Assembly: GCF_000420745.1 (NCBI RefSeq)
Contig: NZ_ATVN01000002.1
Location: 1-64,000, forward strand
Length of the DNA: 64,000 nt
Source of the DNA: Pseudorhodobacter ferrugineus DSM 5888
GTDB lineage: Bacteria; Pseudomonadota; Alphaproteobacteria; Rhodobacterales; Rhodobacteraceae
Direction of reading: 5' to 3'
Shown: piece by piece, positions 7,601 to 15,577 of the stretch
Numbering within the stretch: position 1 is the stretch's first letter
Layout of the letters: every line of letters begins with the position of its first letter
The notes under the pieces: generated by a model
The model's input: only the letters and a program-made list of their open reading frames with translations
Told to the model about the DNA's origin: nothing
Database searches by the model: none
Program-made: the position numbers and the translations under genes

Positions 7601-8006
7601 ACAGTGTGTTTTTCAAAGCAGTGTGTTCTGAGACTGTGTTTGGTTTACTGTGTTGACCACAGTGATTGCATCTGTGAAAGTGGAGATGGCCATCACACAG
7701 TTTTTCACACATAAGAAAATATTGTGGATTTATGGTTTTATATCAATGGCTTATTTTCAACGCAAGTATTGAAAATCCGCGTGTCGGCGGTTCAAATCCG
7801 TCTTCGGGCAACACTTTTACCAATATTATCATATAGTTAGGTATCGCACAGTTTAGACTTCGTGCGTTGCACAGTCATCGCACAGTTTTTTTCTGCGTTG
7901 GTACCTGATTTGGCTGGGTGATTTGGTATGTTGAACACAGTCTTCAGAACATGTGTAAAAACACAGTTTTCGCCCATACTTTTCAAACATAGTCACTGAA
8001 CACAGT
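7601..8006. repeat. Cluster of ACAGT/ACTGT words around the tRNA fragment
   Basis: About eleven copies of ACAGT or its complement occur in roughly 400 bp, many extended to CACAGT or AACACAGT. Examples are at 7633-7640, 7647-7654, 7658-7663, 7934-7946 and 8001-8006. The spacing is irregular and both orientations occur. The tRNA-Phe fragment lies in the middle. Such clusters can be arm or excisionase binding sites, or iterons; the sequence alone cannot decide. One extended copy (AACACAGTCTTCA) also occurs at 5005-5017. Confidence 0.4.
7768..7813 (+). other. tRNA-Phe(GAA) 3' fragment, attachment-site remnant
   Basis: The fragment begins in the anticodon loop (ATTGAAAATCC). It contains a full T arm, GGCGG-TTCAAAT-CCGTC at 7786-7802, then a 7-nt acceptor strand TTCGGGC and discriminator A. 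It matches the layout of the 3' half of Rhodobacteraceae tRNA-Phe(GAA). No 5' half precedes it, so it is not a working tRNA. A duplicated tRNA 3' end is the usual scar of integration by a tyrosine recombinase. By its orientation the island would lie to the left, with the intact tRNA outside the window. Confidence 0.7.
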
Positions 8007-8046
8007 GGCATTGGAAGACCGCAACAGAATTGAAAAGGATTGCCGC

Positions 8047-8649
8047 ATGACGCTGGTCGCACGTCTCAAGGTGACATTATCCGATATAGAGCCTCAGGTG
8101 CTGCGGCGCTTCGATGTGCCACTCAAGATCAAACTGAACCGCCTGCACGACGTGATCCAGGCCGCGATGGGATGGACCGACAGCCACCTTTATGAGTTCC
8201 GGGCCGGCGGTGTTGGCTGGGGCGCGCCAGATCCTGACGGCTATTACGATGGCCCGCTGCCCGCGAACAAATCCAGCCTGCTGGATGTCATCGAAGATGT
8301 CGGCACCAAGACCATCCATTACATCTATGACTTTGGCGACAACTGGCACCATGTGATCAAGGTCGAGAAAATCGACGACGCCATCCCGGGTGCTGCATAC
8401 CCGCGCCTTGTCAGGGCCATCGGGGCATGCCCCCCTGAAGATGTGGGTGGCTTCCCCGGATACGCCGACTTCGTTGACGCCATGGCCGCCCCCAAACACG
8501 AAGAACACCATCGAATGCTGGAATGGTATGGGGAAAAGTTCGACCCTGAAGAGGCCGAGATCGGTCGCATCCTCGACAACTTCGAGCGCCTCGCCAAAAA
8601 GTGGACCCCAAAACCCCGCAAACCAAAGGCAGTTCCAAAACCCGTTTGA
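8047..8649 (+). CDS. Plasmid pRiA4b ORF-3 family protein
   Basis: This 200-aa protein matches the pRiA4b ORF-3 family: LKVTLSDIEPQVLRRFDVP at the start, LNRLHDVIQAAMGWTDSHLYEF at about residues 28-49, YIYDFGDNWHHVIKVEK near 98-114 and CPPEDVGGFPGY near 137-148. The function is unknown; the family is frequent on plasmids and genomic islands. The ATG at 8047 is preceded by AAGGA and opens the conserved domain. The C-terminal tail is Lys/Pro rich. Full length, apparently intact. It sits beside the attachment-site fragment and upstream of an IS3 remnant in the opposite orientation. Confidence 0.88.
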   Translation: MTLVARLKVTLSDIEPQVLRRFDVPLKIKLNRLHDVIQAAMGWTDSHLYEFRAGGVGWGAPDPDGYYDGPLPANKSSLLDVIEDVGTKTIHYIYDFGDNWHHVIKVEKIDDAIPGAAYPRLVRAIGACPPEDVGGFPGYADFVDAMAAPKHEEHHRMLEWYGEKFDPEEAEIGRILDNFERLAKKWTPKPRKPKAVPKPV

Positions 8650-8654
8650 ACAAT

Positions 8655-9054
8655 AGGGCACGTCAGCGGCCTTCGGCGGGGGACTTCCTGGCGAAGTATG
8701 CGGTCGCTTTTTTAGGATGTCCCGCTCCTTCGTAACCCGCGCCAAATCGCGCTTGAGGCGGCGGATCTCATTCGCTTGCGCATGGACCTCTTTGACCGCC
8801 TTTGCGGGCCGCGAAAACAGCTTTTGCCAACTGTAGATCGACTTGGTGCTGCTTCTCGGCGATTGCATTCGCAATGCGCCTGTCAGCCAACGGGCACCCA
8901 ATCGCTCGGCCACCTCGCGCACCGGATAGCCCCGATCCTCGACTTGGGCCACCGCATCGCGCTTGAACTCATCTGTGAATTTAGCTCCGGACATATCGTC
9001 CTCCTCGCTGCCAAAATTACCAAGCAAGGCGCCTAAAAATTTAGGGGCTATTCA
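8655..9054 (-). mobile_element. IS3-family remnant with broken orfA transposase gene
   Basis: Reading leftward from 8994, the product starts MSGAKFTDEFKRDAVAQV and has the helix-turn-helix and leucine-zipper-like parts of IS3 OrfA, ending near KERDILKK. Two lesions are visible. About 15 codons are inserted after the ERLG element. One A is missing from the A-run near 8710, so the usual ATAYFAR ending falls out of frame. There is no orfB. A plausible left end (TGAATAGCCCC) starts at 9054. The element is inactive, and read-through into the antisense of the neighbouring gene creates a false long frame. Confidence 0.75.
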
Positions 9055-9123
9055 CTTGAATGATATCACAAACACGCAAACTTACTGTGTGATGAAGTTG
9101 GAAGGATAACATCCATAGCCACA

Positions 9124-9457
9124 TTGGAGTCAGATGCCCACGTTCTGCTGGACGGTGCTGGCAAAGTGTAAAAGCGCAGCAACACCAAGCGCTGGCAGGC
9201 AACGTTTCAGATCGAAGGCCATTGGGTAGGCATCAGCACGGGCAAACGTGATCTGGAAGAAGCCAAGAACGTGGCCCGCGAACAGTATCTGGACTACAAA
9301 TTCCGCGCCAACCACGGCTTGCCTGTTGTGACCAAGCGATTTGAAGATGTGGCCCGTGGCTTTGTGTCCCAAGCAAAAGTGCCCATCTGATCAACCCTTA
9401 TTGGAACAATCTTACGCCACTATTGGAACGCTATTGGAACAAGTCTCATTGCCGTAG
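9124..9457 (+). pseudogene. N-terminal remnant of a second tyrosine integrase
   Basis: After a premature TAA at 9169, the frame continues as KRWQATFQIEGHWVGISTGK, then DLEEAKNVAREQYLDYKF and HGLPVVTKRFEDVARG, ending at 9390. This is the N-terminal arm-binding part of a Rhodobacteraceae phage-type integrase. The core-binding and catalytic domains are absent. A shifted frame stays open to a TAG at 9455-9457 (PLLEQSYATIGTLLEQ) and may be a fused leftover of the same gene; that part is weak. It shows that a second integrating element once lay here. Confidence 0.65.
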
Positions 9458-9768
9458 GGCGGCAAAATTTCAAAATACAAAAATATTATTATAATATAAT
9501 CAATATTTTAGGTGGAATGGCTTGTCGAATAATCCTTATCGAAACAAGCTCGTTCGAAATAAAAATTCATCTGTCGTTCAGCCTAAGTCACAAAACCTAT
9601 GGGCGCGCGCGGGTTTGGCAAGCATTGCACAATCGCGCGCCCCCTAAACCGATAAAATGCGAAAACCGTTAGACCCGCCACAGCATTTTTTGTTGATCGC
9701 CGCCTCCTTTGCATGTGACAGTTGATCAGGCGACCGCCGCGTGATGCGGTCAATAACGCGGGCGGTTC
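9458..9768. other. AT-rich gap without a gene
   Basis: The first 70 bases are very rich in A and T (a TATTATTATAATATAATC-like run at about 9484-9501), unlike the GC-rich remainder. This probably marks the edge of the accessory region and may hold a promoter for the HNH gene. No coding frame with a recognised product is present. Confidence 0.4.
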
Positions 9769-10665
9769 ATGGCATTCGGTATCTTCATCCACAGGACAGA
9801 TTCGATTTACGATGACGTGCCATCCGAGCAGTATCAATTCCCCAAGCAGTACCTGACCCGTGCCAAAGCATGCGAAGGCGACTGGGTGATCTACCTTGAA
9901 CCCAGCAAAGTGCGAAATACCAAAGGCTATTTTGCCGTGGCGCGGGTTCAGCAGATCATCCCCGATCCACGGCACAGCGATATGTTTCTGGCTGTTATCG
10001 CGCCGGGCACTTACCTTGATTTTGGCGACGTTGTACCCTTTCGGGGCGATGACAACGGCGTCGTTGAGCGCGGCATCCTGAATGAACACGGCCAAATCTC
10101 GGGCCGTGCCCAAGCGGCGGTCAGGCCGCTGTCCCCATCCGATTTCGCCCGAATTGTCGAACGCGGGCTGGGGCAAGATGAAAGCATTTTGCCGCGAACC
10201 GACCAAGCCCCCCCAGGCTTTTCCGATGCTCCGGCGCTGTTTATGCACCTGACGGCCCGCGACCGTGTGGCCCAGCTGACGAACCGCGCGCTGCGGGATC
10301 GGAATTTTCGCAAAACCGTGCTGCGCGCCTATGGCGAGCGGTGTGCCATTACTGGCCTGCGGCTGATCAATGGCGGCGGGCGGGCCGAGGTGGAGGCGGC
10401 GCATATCCGTCCGGTTGAAAAAGATGGCCCCGATATTGTCAGCAATGGCATCGCCCTCTCGGGCACAGCGCATTGGATGTTTGATCGCGGTCTGGTGGGG
10501 CTGGATCAGAACCTGAATATTCTTGTATCGCGTCACGCCAATGATCCCGATGCCATTCGAACTATCCTTAATAAAACCGGCGCCTTGATCGCCCCAATCA
10601 GGCCCGCGGATCGCCCAAGGGCAGAGTTTGTGGCGTGGCACCACCAGAACTGCTTTAAGCACTAG
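9769..10665 (+). CDS. HNH endonuclease domain protein
   Basis: This 298-aa protein has a C-terminal HNH nuclease domain from about residue 185. RNFRKTVLRAYGERCAITG carries the first metal-site neighbourhood, EAAHIRPVEKDGPD the first His, and NGIALSGTAHWMFDRGLVGL the Asn/His end. The N-terminal 130 residues form a separate, probably ligand- or nucleic-acid-binding domain. Such proteins are usually single-gene nucleases, and some act as modification-dependent restriction enzymes. The ATG at 9769 starts the conserved region; no strong ribosome site is visible. Neighbours give no functional link. Confidence 0.8.
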   Translation: MAFGIFIHRTDSIYDDVPSEQYQFPKQYLTRAKACEGDWVIYLEPSKVRNTKGYFAVARVQQIIPDPRHSDMFLAVIAPGTYLDFGDVVPFRGDDNGVVERGILNEHGQISGRAQAAVRPLSPSDFARIVERGLGQDESILPRTDQAPPGFSDAPALFMHLTARDRVAQLTNRALRDRNFRKTVLRAYGERCAITGLRLINGGGRAEVEAAHIRPVEKDGPDIVSNGIALSGTAHWMFDRGLVGLDQNLNILVSRHANDPDAIRTILNKTGALIAPIRPADRPRAEFVAWHHQNCFKH

Positions 10666-10870
10666 CTGGTTAGAGCGGGACCAAACCAACCCACTCAGAA
10701 ATAAGTGCGGATTCCCCAAACCAACGCTTATATAAAATACCAAACAAAATCGGTATCTTGAGTTATTGCTATCGCATATCGACCCGTTGATTTTGCCTAA
10801 CACGGCACTTGTGCCCATGGTTTCCCTATCGCCTCGACTGCTCGGGGCCAAAGTCAAAAGGAAACCGACC

Positions 10871-11416
10871 ATGCTGCTGACATCCAAAACCATCGCCTTT
10901 GCCACTGCCCTGTCCTTGACGCTTGGCGCCGCCGTTCCTGCCCATGCCTGGGGCCGTAATGAGCAGAATTTTTTGAAAGGTGTTGCTGCGGCCCTGATCG
11001 TTGGCGCCATCGTGCATGAGGGACAAAAAACGCGCAACGCGCCGCAGACCGCGCCAAAACAAACCTATCGCCAGCCGGTTTATCAAGAGCCTGCCCCTCG
11101 GCAAACCCGCCAGCACCAGCCGCGCTATCAAGAGCCAAAGGTCAAAACCGGGCGGGTAATTGGCCAAACTTCGCCCTATGGTTCGGGCGTGAATGACACC
11201 ACCGCCGCCCGTGTCTTCAACCGCTATTCCTATGCCGAACGTATTGCTATCCAGCGGCAATTGGCGCGCTTTGGCTATTACTCCGGCACTCTGGATGGCA
11301 GCTTTGGCCCGCGCACCCACCAAGCTGTTTATGAGTTCGCCCGCAAGGCCGGCAAGCAACAAGCACTCGCATCCTCGTCCGGTGCCTACCGCGTGTATGA
11401 CGCGCTGCTAGGGTGA
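10871..11416 (+). CDS. Secreted peptidoglycan-binding domain protein
   Basis: The 181-aa precursor has a signal peptide of about 24 residues ending in PAHA. A Gln/Pro-rich linker with repeated YQEP segments follows (about residues 58-95). A C-terminal PG_binding_1-type domain contains IQRQLARFGYYSGTLDGSFGPRTHQAV. It should act in the periplasm, bound to the cell wall, with no catalytic domain. The ATG at 10871 is chosen because AAAGGA lies just upstream and the signal peptide begins there. It is convergent with the cold-shock gene. Confidence 0.85.
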   Translation: MLLTSKTIAFATALSLTLGAAVPAHAWGRNEQNFLKGVAAALIVGAIVHEGQKTRNAPQTAPKQTYRQPVYQEPAPRQTRQHQPRYQEPKVKTGRVIGQTSPYGSGVNDTTAARVFNRYSYAERIAIQRQLARFGYYSGTLDGSFGPRTHQAVYEFARKAGKQQALASSSGAYRVYDALLG

Positions 11417-11453
11417 AACGAAAACGGGGGCGGCCATCGCTGGCCACCCCCGT
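11416..11453 (-). terminator. Rho-independent terminator of the cold-shock gene
   Basis: An 11-12 bp hairpin spans 11424-11453, with ACGGGGG..GGCC arms pairing to GGCC..CCCCCGT around one mismatch. On the minus strand it is followed by TTTTCGTTT. It lies about 20 bp past the stop of the cspA-like gene. It may also help end the convergent secreted-protein gene, although no T-run follows on that strand. Confidence 0.7.
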
Positions 11454-11475
11454 CCCAAATCATGCAAAGGGCAGA

Positions 11476-11682
11476 TTATGCCAGTGCAAGGTTCGTTGCC
11501 GACTCACGACCATCACGGCCGGATTCGATATCAAAGGTCACAGCCTGACCATCGTCCAACTGGCGGATGCCAGCGCGTTCCAGCGCGGACACGTGAACGA
11601 ATACGTCACGGTTTCCGCCTTCTGGCGCGATAAATCCAAAACCTTTGGTTGCGTTGAACCATTTCACGGTGCCATTGGCCAT
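11476..11682 (-). CDS. Cold-shock protein (CspA family)
   Basis: This 68-aa single cold-shock domain binds single-stranded RNA and DNA and acts as an RNA chaperone. It has RNP1 (KGFGFIAPE) at about residues 13-21 and RNP2 (VFVHVSAL) near 27-34. The ATG at 11682 gives the usual MANGTVKWF start; AGGAG lies about 10 bp upstream. The length is exactly that of the family. A hairpin terminator follows the stop. Confidence 0.95.
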   Translation of the reverse strand: MANGTVKWFNATKGFGFIAPEGGNRDVFVHVSALERAGIRQLDDGQAVTFDIESGRDGRESATNLALA

Positions 11683-11922
11683 CGTGTATACTCCTAGTGT
11701 TTCGCCGCCCACATAACGCGGCAGCCCGGCTCAGTCAGATCAAGATCGAAAAAACTGAAGCCGTTAGGGAAACAGAAGGTCGAAAAAGAAAGCGTTGCTG
11801 TGCTCACATAGGGGCTTGTGCCCGCAATTGCAAGGGCAAGGTCGCCGTTCCAATCCCCTTGCAGCGCAGACCCACGGCCCGTAGCCTCAAACCTTAACCA
11901 GAACAACCAACAGGCCGCTCCA

Positions 11923-12378
11923 ATGTTTGAACGTATCCTGCAGCTTTTCTCGCCCGTCAGCAGCTACCGCACGCCTTTACCCGAAGCCGATGCCAAACAT
12001 GCGCTGGGCGCGCTTTTGGTGCGTGTGGCGCAGGCCGACCGCGCCTATCTGTTTCAAGAAGTCGAACGCATCGACCGCATTCTTGCCAAGCGGTTTGACC
12101 TGAACCCGCTAGAGGCCGCAAAAATGCGCGCGGGATGTGAGCGTTTGTCCGAAGACATGCCCGAAACCGAGGCGCTGATCGCCGTGCTGCACGACGCGAT
12201 TGACGTCAAAGAGCGAGAGGCGACCTTGTTCGCCCTTTGGCAGGTGGTGTTCTCGGACGGGCAAGTGCATGAAACCGAGGATGATATGGTTGCCTTGGTC
12301 CGCCAAACCCTTGGTGTATCGCCCGAGGTTTGCGCCCGTCTGCGTCGCGACGCGTTGGCAGCACATAACACAGACTGA
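11923..12378 (+). CDS. TerB-family (tellurite resistance TerB-like) protein
   Basis: The 151-aa, all-helical protein matches the TerB/DjlA-type fold: LGALLVRVAQADRAYLFQEVERIDRIL near residues 23-49 and ALWQVVFSDGQVHETEDDMVALVRQTLGV near 103-131, each with the acidic loop typical of the family. Despite the name, most alphaproteobacterial members have no shown role in tellurite resistance. The ATG at 11923 begins the conserved part. It is a single gene. Confidence 0.85.
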   Translation: MFERILQLFSPVSSYRTPLPEADAKHALGALLVRVAQADRAYLFQEVERIDRILAKRFDLNPLEAAKMRAGCERLSEDMPETEALIAVLHDAIDVKEREATLFALWQVVFSDGQVHETEDDMVALVRQTLGVSPEVCARLRRDALAAHNTD

Positions 12379-13023
12379 CAAACACCCTTACGGTGGCTTA
12401 CGGTGGCGGGCGCCCTTTGGGCGGCCGATCGCCTTAGCCATTATAGGCCCTGCGCCCACGGCTTTCCCCGCCGCCCCCCGCAGGCTGGTTTTGACCTGTT
12501 TTAGTGCCGATCTTATTCGCGCAATGTTTGCGCTGAAGGAGATAAGAAATGGCAAAGCGCCTTAGGCTTAGGGACCTTTTGGGTGCAGGTGAAACCGTAA
12601 GACTGCGCTTTTTTCAGGCCATAAGGCCGGGACATTAACCTTGGCCGTTATCGCCTATGCCAGCGAAACCGGCGAATTGATCGCTTTCGATCCACATGCC
12701 GGGACTGCAAGCACGCGCCTCTGACCGGTCGGGTGGTGCTGGGAAATGTCAGACGGGATGGGTTGTGGGTCTAGGCCTATGGTGCAGGCATCCTGTCAAA
12801 AGGGGGGGCCAAACCCACTATTGCTTTTGGTGCGACATCTTTTATCTGCGCCCAGTTGCAGATCAGCAAACTGCAAATCACTGTTTAGGTCAGTGTCCGA
12901 TTTTTGGGCCGTCGCTTCGGCCCCCTTGACCGCAGGACTGCGATAGAGGGGGCCTTGGTCGATTTTGAAGCGGTGTTTTGATGTCGGCGGTGCAAGCGTT
13001 GGGTGCCACACCAGCCCTTGGGT
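12379..13023. other. 645-bp intergenic region with several hairpins
   Basis: No family-level gene is seen. The region holds a tandem TTACGGTGGC pair at about 12388-12407. It also holds a TTGCAG/CTGCAA repeat near 12856-12876, a GGGCCG/CGGCCC hairpin at 12906-12923, and GGCCCCCT pairing with AGGGGGCC (12919-12926 and 12947-12954). None is followed by a T-run. A 29-codon frame with a strong ribosome site is listed separately. The density of hairpins leaves room for a small RNA. Confidence 0.4.
12549..12638 (+). CDS. 29-aa mini-ORF with strong ribosome site
   Basis: The ATG is preceded by AAGGAGATAAGA, one of the best Shine-Dalgarno sites in the window, and the frame runs 29 codons to a TAA. 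The peptide is basic (MAKRLRLRDLL start, AIRPGH end). A +1 frame from the middle stays open to about 12723 (with ALFSGHKAGTLTLAVIAYASETGEL), so a frameshifted longer gene is an alternative. No homology is known. Confidence 0.3.
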   Translation: MAKRLRLRDLLGAGETVRLRFFQAIRPGH

Positions 13024-13860
13024 TTAGATTTTCTTGGCGTCGTCTACGATGTTCAGTTTTGCCACGCCGCTTTCACCCAAGGGGATCGCAGCGAAGGGGC
13101 CGCCGTGGCACATATCGGTGGGGTCTTGGGGGTTGAGGGGGGCGGCTTGGCCCAGTATCTCGGCGGCGAATTGTTCGGCGTTATCCTTGGGGCGGTAGCC
13201 GAGGTAGTGGGCGAGGCTGTTATCGACCGGCGCGCGGTCGTTGTTGGACACGCCGTAGACCACGGTAAAGCCGGTGACGGGGGTGTCGATGGCGCGGGTG
13301 ACGAGGTGGATCAGGTCATCATAGCTGAGCCATGAGCCGAGCGCGCGGGGATTGCCGACTTTGGCCGCGCTCAGGATGCGCATGCAGACGGATTCCACGC
13401 CGCGCTTTTCCCAATACAGGCTGGCCAAATCTTCGGCAAAGCATTTGGCGAGGCCGTAGAACGTATCGGGGCGGTGGGGGACATCGGTGCCGATGAACTG
13501 GTTTTTCGGATACATGCCGACCGCGTGGATCGACGAGGCATAGACCACGCGGCGGACCTTGTTTTGATAGGCGGCTTCCCAGATGTTATAGGCGCCGATG
13601 ATGTTCGAGGGCAGGATCTGATCCCACGGTGCTTCGTCCCCGATGGCACCGAAGTGGACAACCATATCAGCGTCTTGCAGCAGGTCTACCATGGGCGCGA
13701 GTTCGGCAAGATCGGCCTGCACATAGCGTTCGTTGGGGTAGAGTTTGCCGATATCGGCGATACGGTCGGTGGTGACGAGTTCGTCGCACATCTGCGACAG
13801 GGGTTCGCGCAGGTAAGAGCCGAGGCGGCCGGCGGCACCGGTGAGGACGAGTTTTTTCAT
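13024..13860 (-). CDS. NAD-dependent sugar epimerase/dehydratase, uronate dehydrogenase-like
   Basis: This 278-aa extended short-chain dehydrogenase has the NAD-binding TGAAGRLG at residues 7-14, the YASS strand near 107-110 and the catalytic pair Y135/K139 (YGLAK). The layout, including PRPDTFYGLAKCF-type and GYRPKDNAEQF segments, resembles bacterial uronate dehydrogenase. That enzyme oxidises D-glucuronate or galacturonate to the aldarolactone. The ATG at 13860 begins the Rossmann strand. It follows hyuB by 16 bp on the same strand and is probably the last gene of the iol-hyu run. The exact substrate is not proven. Confidence 0.75.
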   Translation of the reverse strand: MKKLVLTGAAGRLGSYLREPLSQMCDELVTTDRIADIGKLYPNERYVQADLAELAPMVDLLQDADMVVHFGAIGDEAPWDQILPSNIIGAYNIWEAAYQNKVRRVVYASSIHAVGMYPKNQFIGTDVPHRPDTFYGLAKCFAEDLASLYWEKRGVESVCMRILSAAKVGNPRALGSWLSYDDLIHLVTRAIDTPVTGFTVVYGVSNNDRAPVDNSLAHYLGYRPKDNAEQFAAEILGQAAPLNPQDPTDMCHGGPFAAIPLGESGVAKLNIVDDAKKI

Positions 13861-13876
13861 GGGTTTGTTCCTTGTA

Positions 13877-15577
13877 TCAGATCGTTTCGCCCTTGCGGAC
13901 CCTATCTTGCACTTGCGCGATGGCATCGGCGCTTAAACCATAGTCGCGGGCGGCGGCTTCAGGCGTGATATAGCCGCGCGCAAGGTCGCGTTTCACGGCA
14001 TCCACAGGGCGCGCGCTGGGGTCGCCGTAGCCCGCGCCCCCCGGCAAGGCCAGCATCACGCGGCGACCTGCGGGGACGAATTGCTTGCCTTTGCCTTGCA
14101 TTTTTGTGCCGTCATCTTGGGCGATGGTCGTGGGCGCGCCTGCATGCCCGCCTTGGCGGCCACGGGCGGGGTGATGGACGCGGTCGAACATGGCGGAAAA
14201 GTCGAATTCATAACCGTCGCGCGCGCCGACCTCCATATACTGCCCCAAGCCGCCGCGCGTGGCGCCTGCGCCGCCGCTGTCGGGGCGCAATTCCTTGCGC
14301 CAGATGATGACGGGGCCGGCGTGTTCGGTTGCCTCGATCGGCATGGTCATCACGCCAGAGGGGAAGGCGGTGGCGTTGAGGCCGTCATGATGGGGCCGCG
14401 CGCCTGCACCGCCGGAATTGAAGGTCAGCACCTCGGCCCGTGTTTTGTGGGGGCTGTTCGGGGCAGGGTGGAGCGAGAGTTGGAAGTTGCAAAGGCACCC
14501 CGCGCCTTCGGCTGGGACCACGCCGGGGATGATTTTATCAAGCGCGGCATAGACCGCATCGGGGACGAAATGGCCGATGATATGGCGCAGGGCCACGGGG
14601 GCGGGGTGGACGGCGTTGACGATGGAATTTTCGGGGGCGGTGACGCGGAAGGGTTCCAAAGACGCGGCGTTGTTGGGAATTTCCGGGGCAATCGCGCATT
14701 TCAGGGCATAGCAGGCATAGGCCTTGGCATAGACCAGCGGACAGTTGATGCCCTTTTTATCGACGCCGCTGGTGCCTGCAAAATCGGTCAGGATGTGGTC
14801 GCCAGCCACGGTCAGTTGCACGGCGATGGTGATGGGTGTGTCGAAACCATCGACAGTCATAGACCCGCTGGCCTGTATTTGTGGCAAGGCATTGATGCGG
14901 GCAATCGTGGCGCGGCGCGAGTTTTCAAAGATGAAGGCGGCGATGCCTGTCAGGTCATCAAGGCCAAATTCGGTCATCATATCGTGCAGGCGGCGGTGGC
15001 CGATTTCATTACAGGTGGCGAGTGCGTAGAGGTCGCCAACCAATTGATCGGGTTGGCGGACATTGGCGCGCAGGATTTGCAGCAAGGTTTTATCAACCGT
15101 GCCGCGTTCGGCGAATTTCATGATGGGCAGATAGAGGCCTTCTTCGAACACGCTGGCCGCATCGGCGCCGAAACCGCGGCCGCCGATATCAACCACATGG
15201 GCGGTGCACGCGAAAAAACCGGCGAGCTGACCTTTGTGGAAAGAGGGGGTGACGACGGTGAAATCATGCAGGTGGCCGGTGCCTTCCCACGGGTCGTTGG
15301 TGATGTAGACATCGCCTTCGAAAATATTATCAGGCCCGATGCGGCGGATGAAATGGGCCAAAGCATCGGCCATCGCATTCACATGCCCGGGGGTGCCGGT
15401 CACGGCTTGGGCGAGCATGCGGCCTTGGGCGTCATAGACGCCTGCCGACAGATCGCCTGCCTCGCGCACGGAGGTGGAAAAGGCGGTGCGCACGAGGGCT
15501 TGGGCCTGTTCTTCGACCACCGAGATGAGGCGGTTCCACATGACCTGATAGGCGACGGTTGAGGGGTTTCTGGTCAT
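13877..15577 (-). CDS. hyuB: Hydantoinase/oxoprolinase B subunit
   Basis: The 566-aa protein is a full-length HyuB. With HyuA, this family forms the ATP-dependent N-methylhydantoinase or 5-oxoprolinase-type complex, a cytoplasmic enzyme opening cyclic amides; some members are acetone or acetophenone carboxylase subunits. Typical segments are TGTPGHVNAM (about residues 60-69), NDPWEGTGHLHDFTVV near 93-108, FNSGGAGARPHHDGL near 390-404 and GGAGATRGGLGQYMEVG near 435-451. It overlaps hyuA by 4 bp. The substrate cannot be told from sequence. Confidence 0.88.
   Translation of the reverse strand: MTRNPSTVAYQVMWNRLISVVEEQAQALVRTAFSTSVREAGDLSAGVYDAQGRMLAQAVTGTPGHVNAMADALAHFIRRIGPDNIFEGDVYITNDPWEGTGHLHDFTVVTPSFHKGQLAGFFACTAHVVDIGGRGFGADAASVFEEGLYLPIMKFAERGTVDKTLLQILRANVRQPDQLVGDLYALATCNEIGHRRLHDMMTEFGLDDLTGIAAFIFENSRRATIARINALPQIQASGSMTVDGFDTPITIAVQLTVAGDHILTDFAGTSGVDKKGINCPLVYAKAYACYALKCAIAPEIPNNAASLEPFRVTAPENSIVNAVHPAPVALRHIIGHFVPDAVYAALDKIIPGVVPAEGAGCLCNFQLSLHPAPNSPHKTRAEVLTFNSGGAGARPHHDGLNATAFPSGVMTMPIEATEHAGPVIIWRKELRPDSGGAGATRGGLGQYMEVGARDGYEFDFSAMFDRVHHPARGRQGGHAGAPTTIAQDDGTKMQGKGKQFVPAGRRVMLALPGGAGYGDPSARPVDAVKRDLARGYITPEAAARDYGLSADAIAQVQDRVRKGETI

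Noticed and set aside
7768-7813. Functional tRNA-Phe gene
   Set aside because: The acceptor 5' strand, D arm and 5' half of the anticodon stem are missing, and the encoded 3' end is ACA rather than CCA.
7601-8006. CRISPR-like array
   Set aside because: The ACAGT words are short, irregularly spaced and in both orientations; there are no constant-length repeats or spacers and no cas genes.
8077-9027. A single 316-aa protein on the minus strand
   Set aside because: The first part is IS3 OrfA; after the one-base loss in the A-run the frame only runs into the antisense of the pRiA4b ORF-3 gene.
9583-11037. 484-codon open frame on the minus strand
   Set aside because: It is antisense to the HNH gene and the secreted protein gene, both with clear domains; the product shows no family features and reflects codon bias of GC-rich genes.
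12906-12954. Terminator hairpins
   Set aside because: GGGCCG/CGGCCC and GGCCCCCT/AGGGGGCC can fold, but neither is followed by a T-run on either strand and no gene ends close by.
14081-15562. 493-codon plus-strand frame
   Set aside because: It mirrors hyuB on the opposite strand; Gly/Ala/His/Asp-rich composition is typical of antisense frames.
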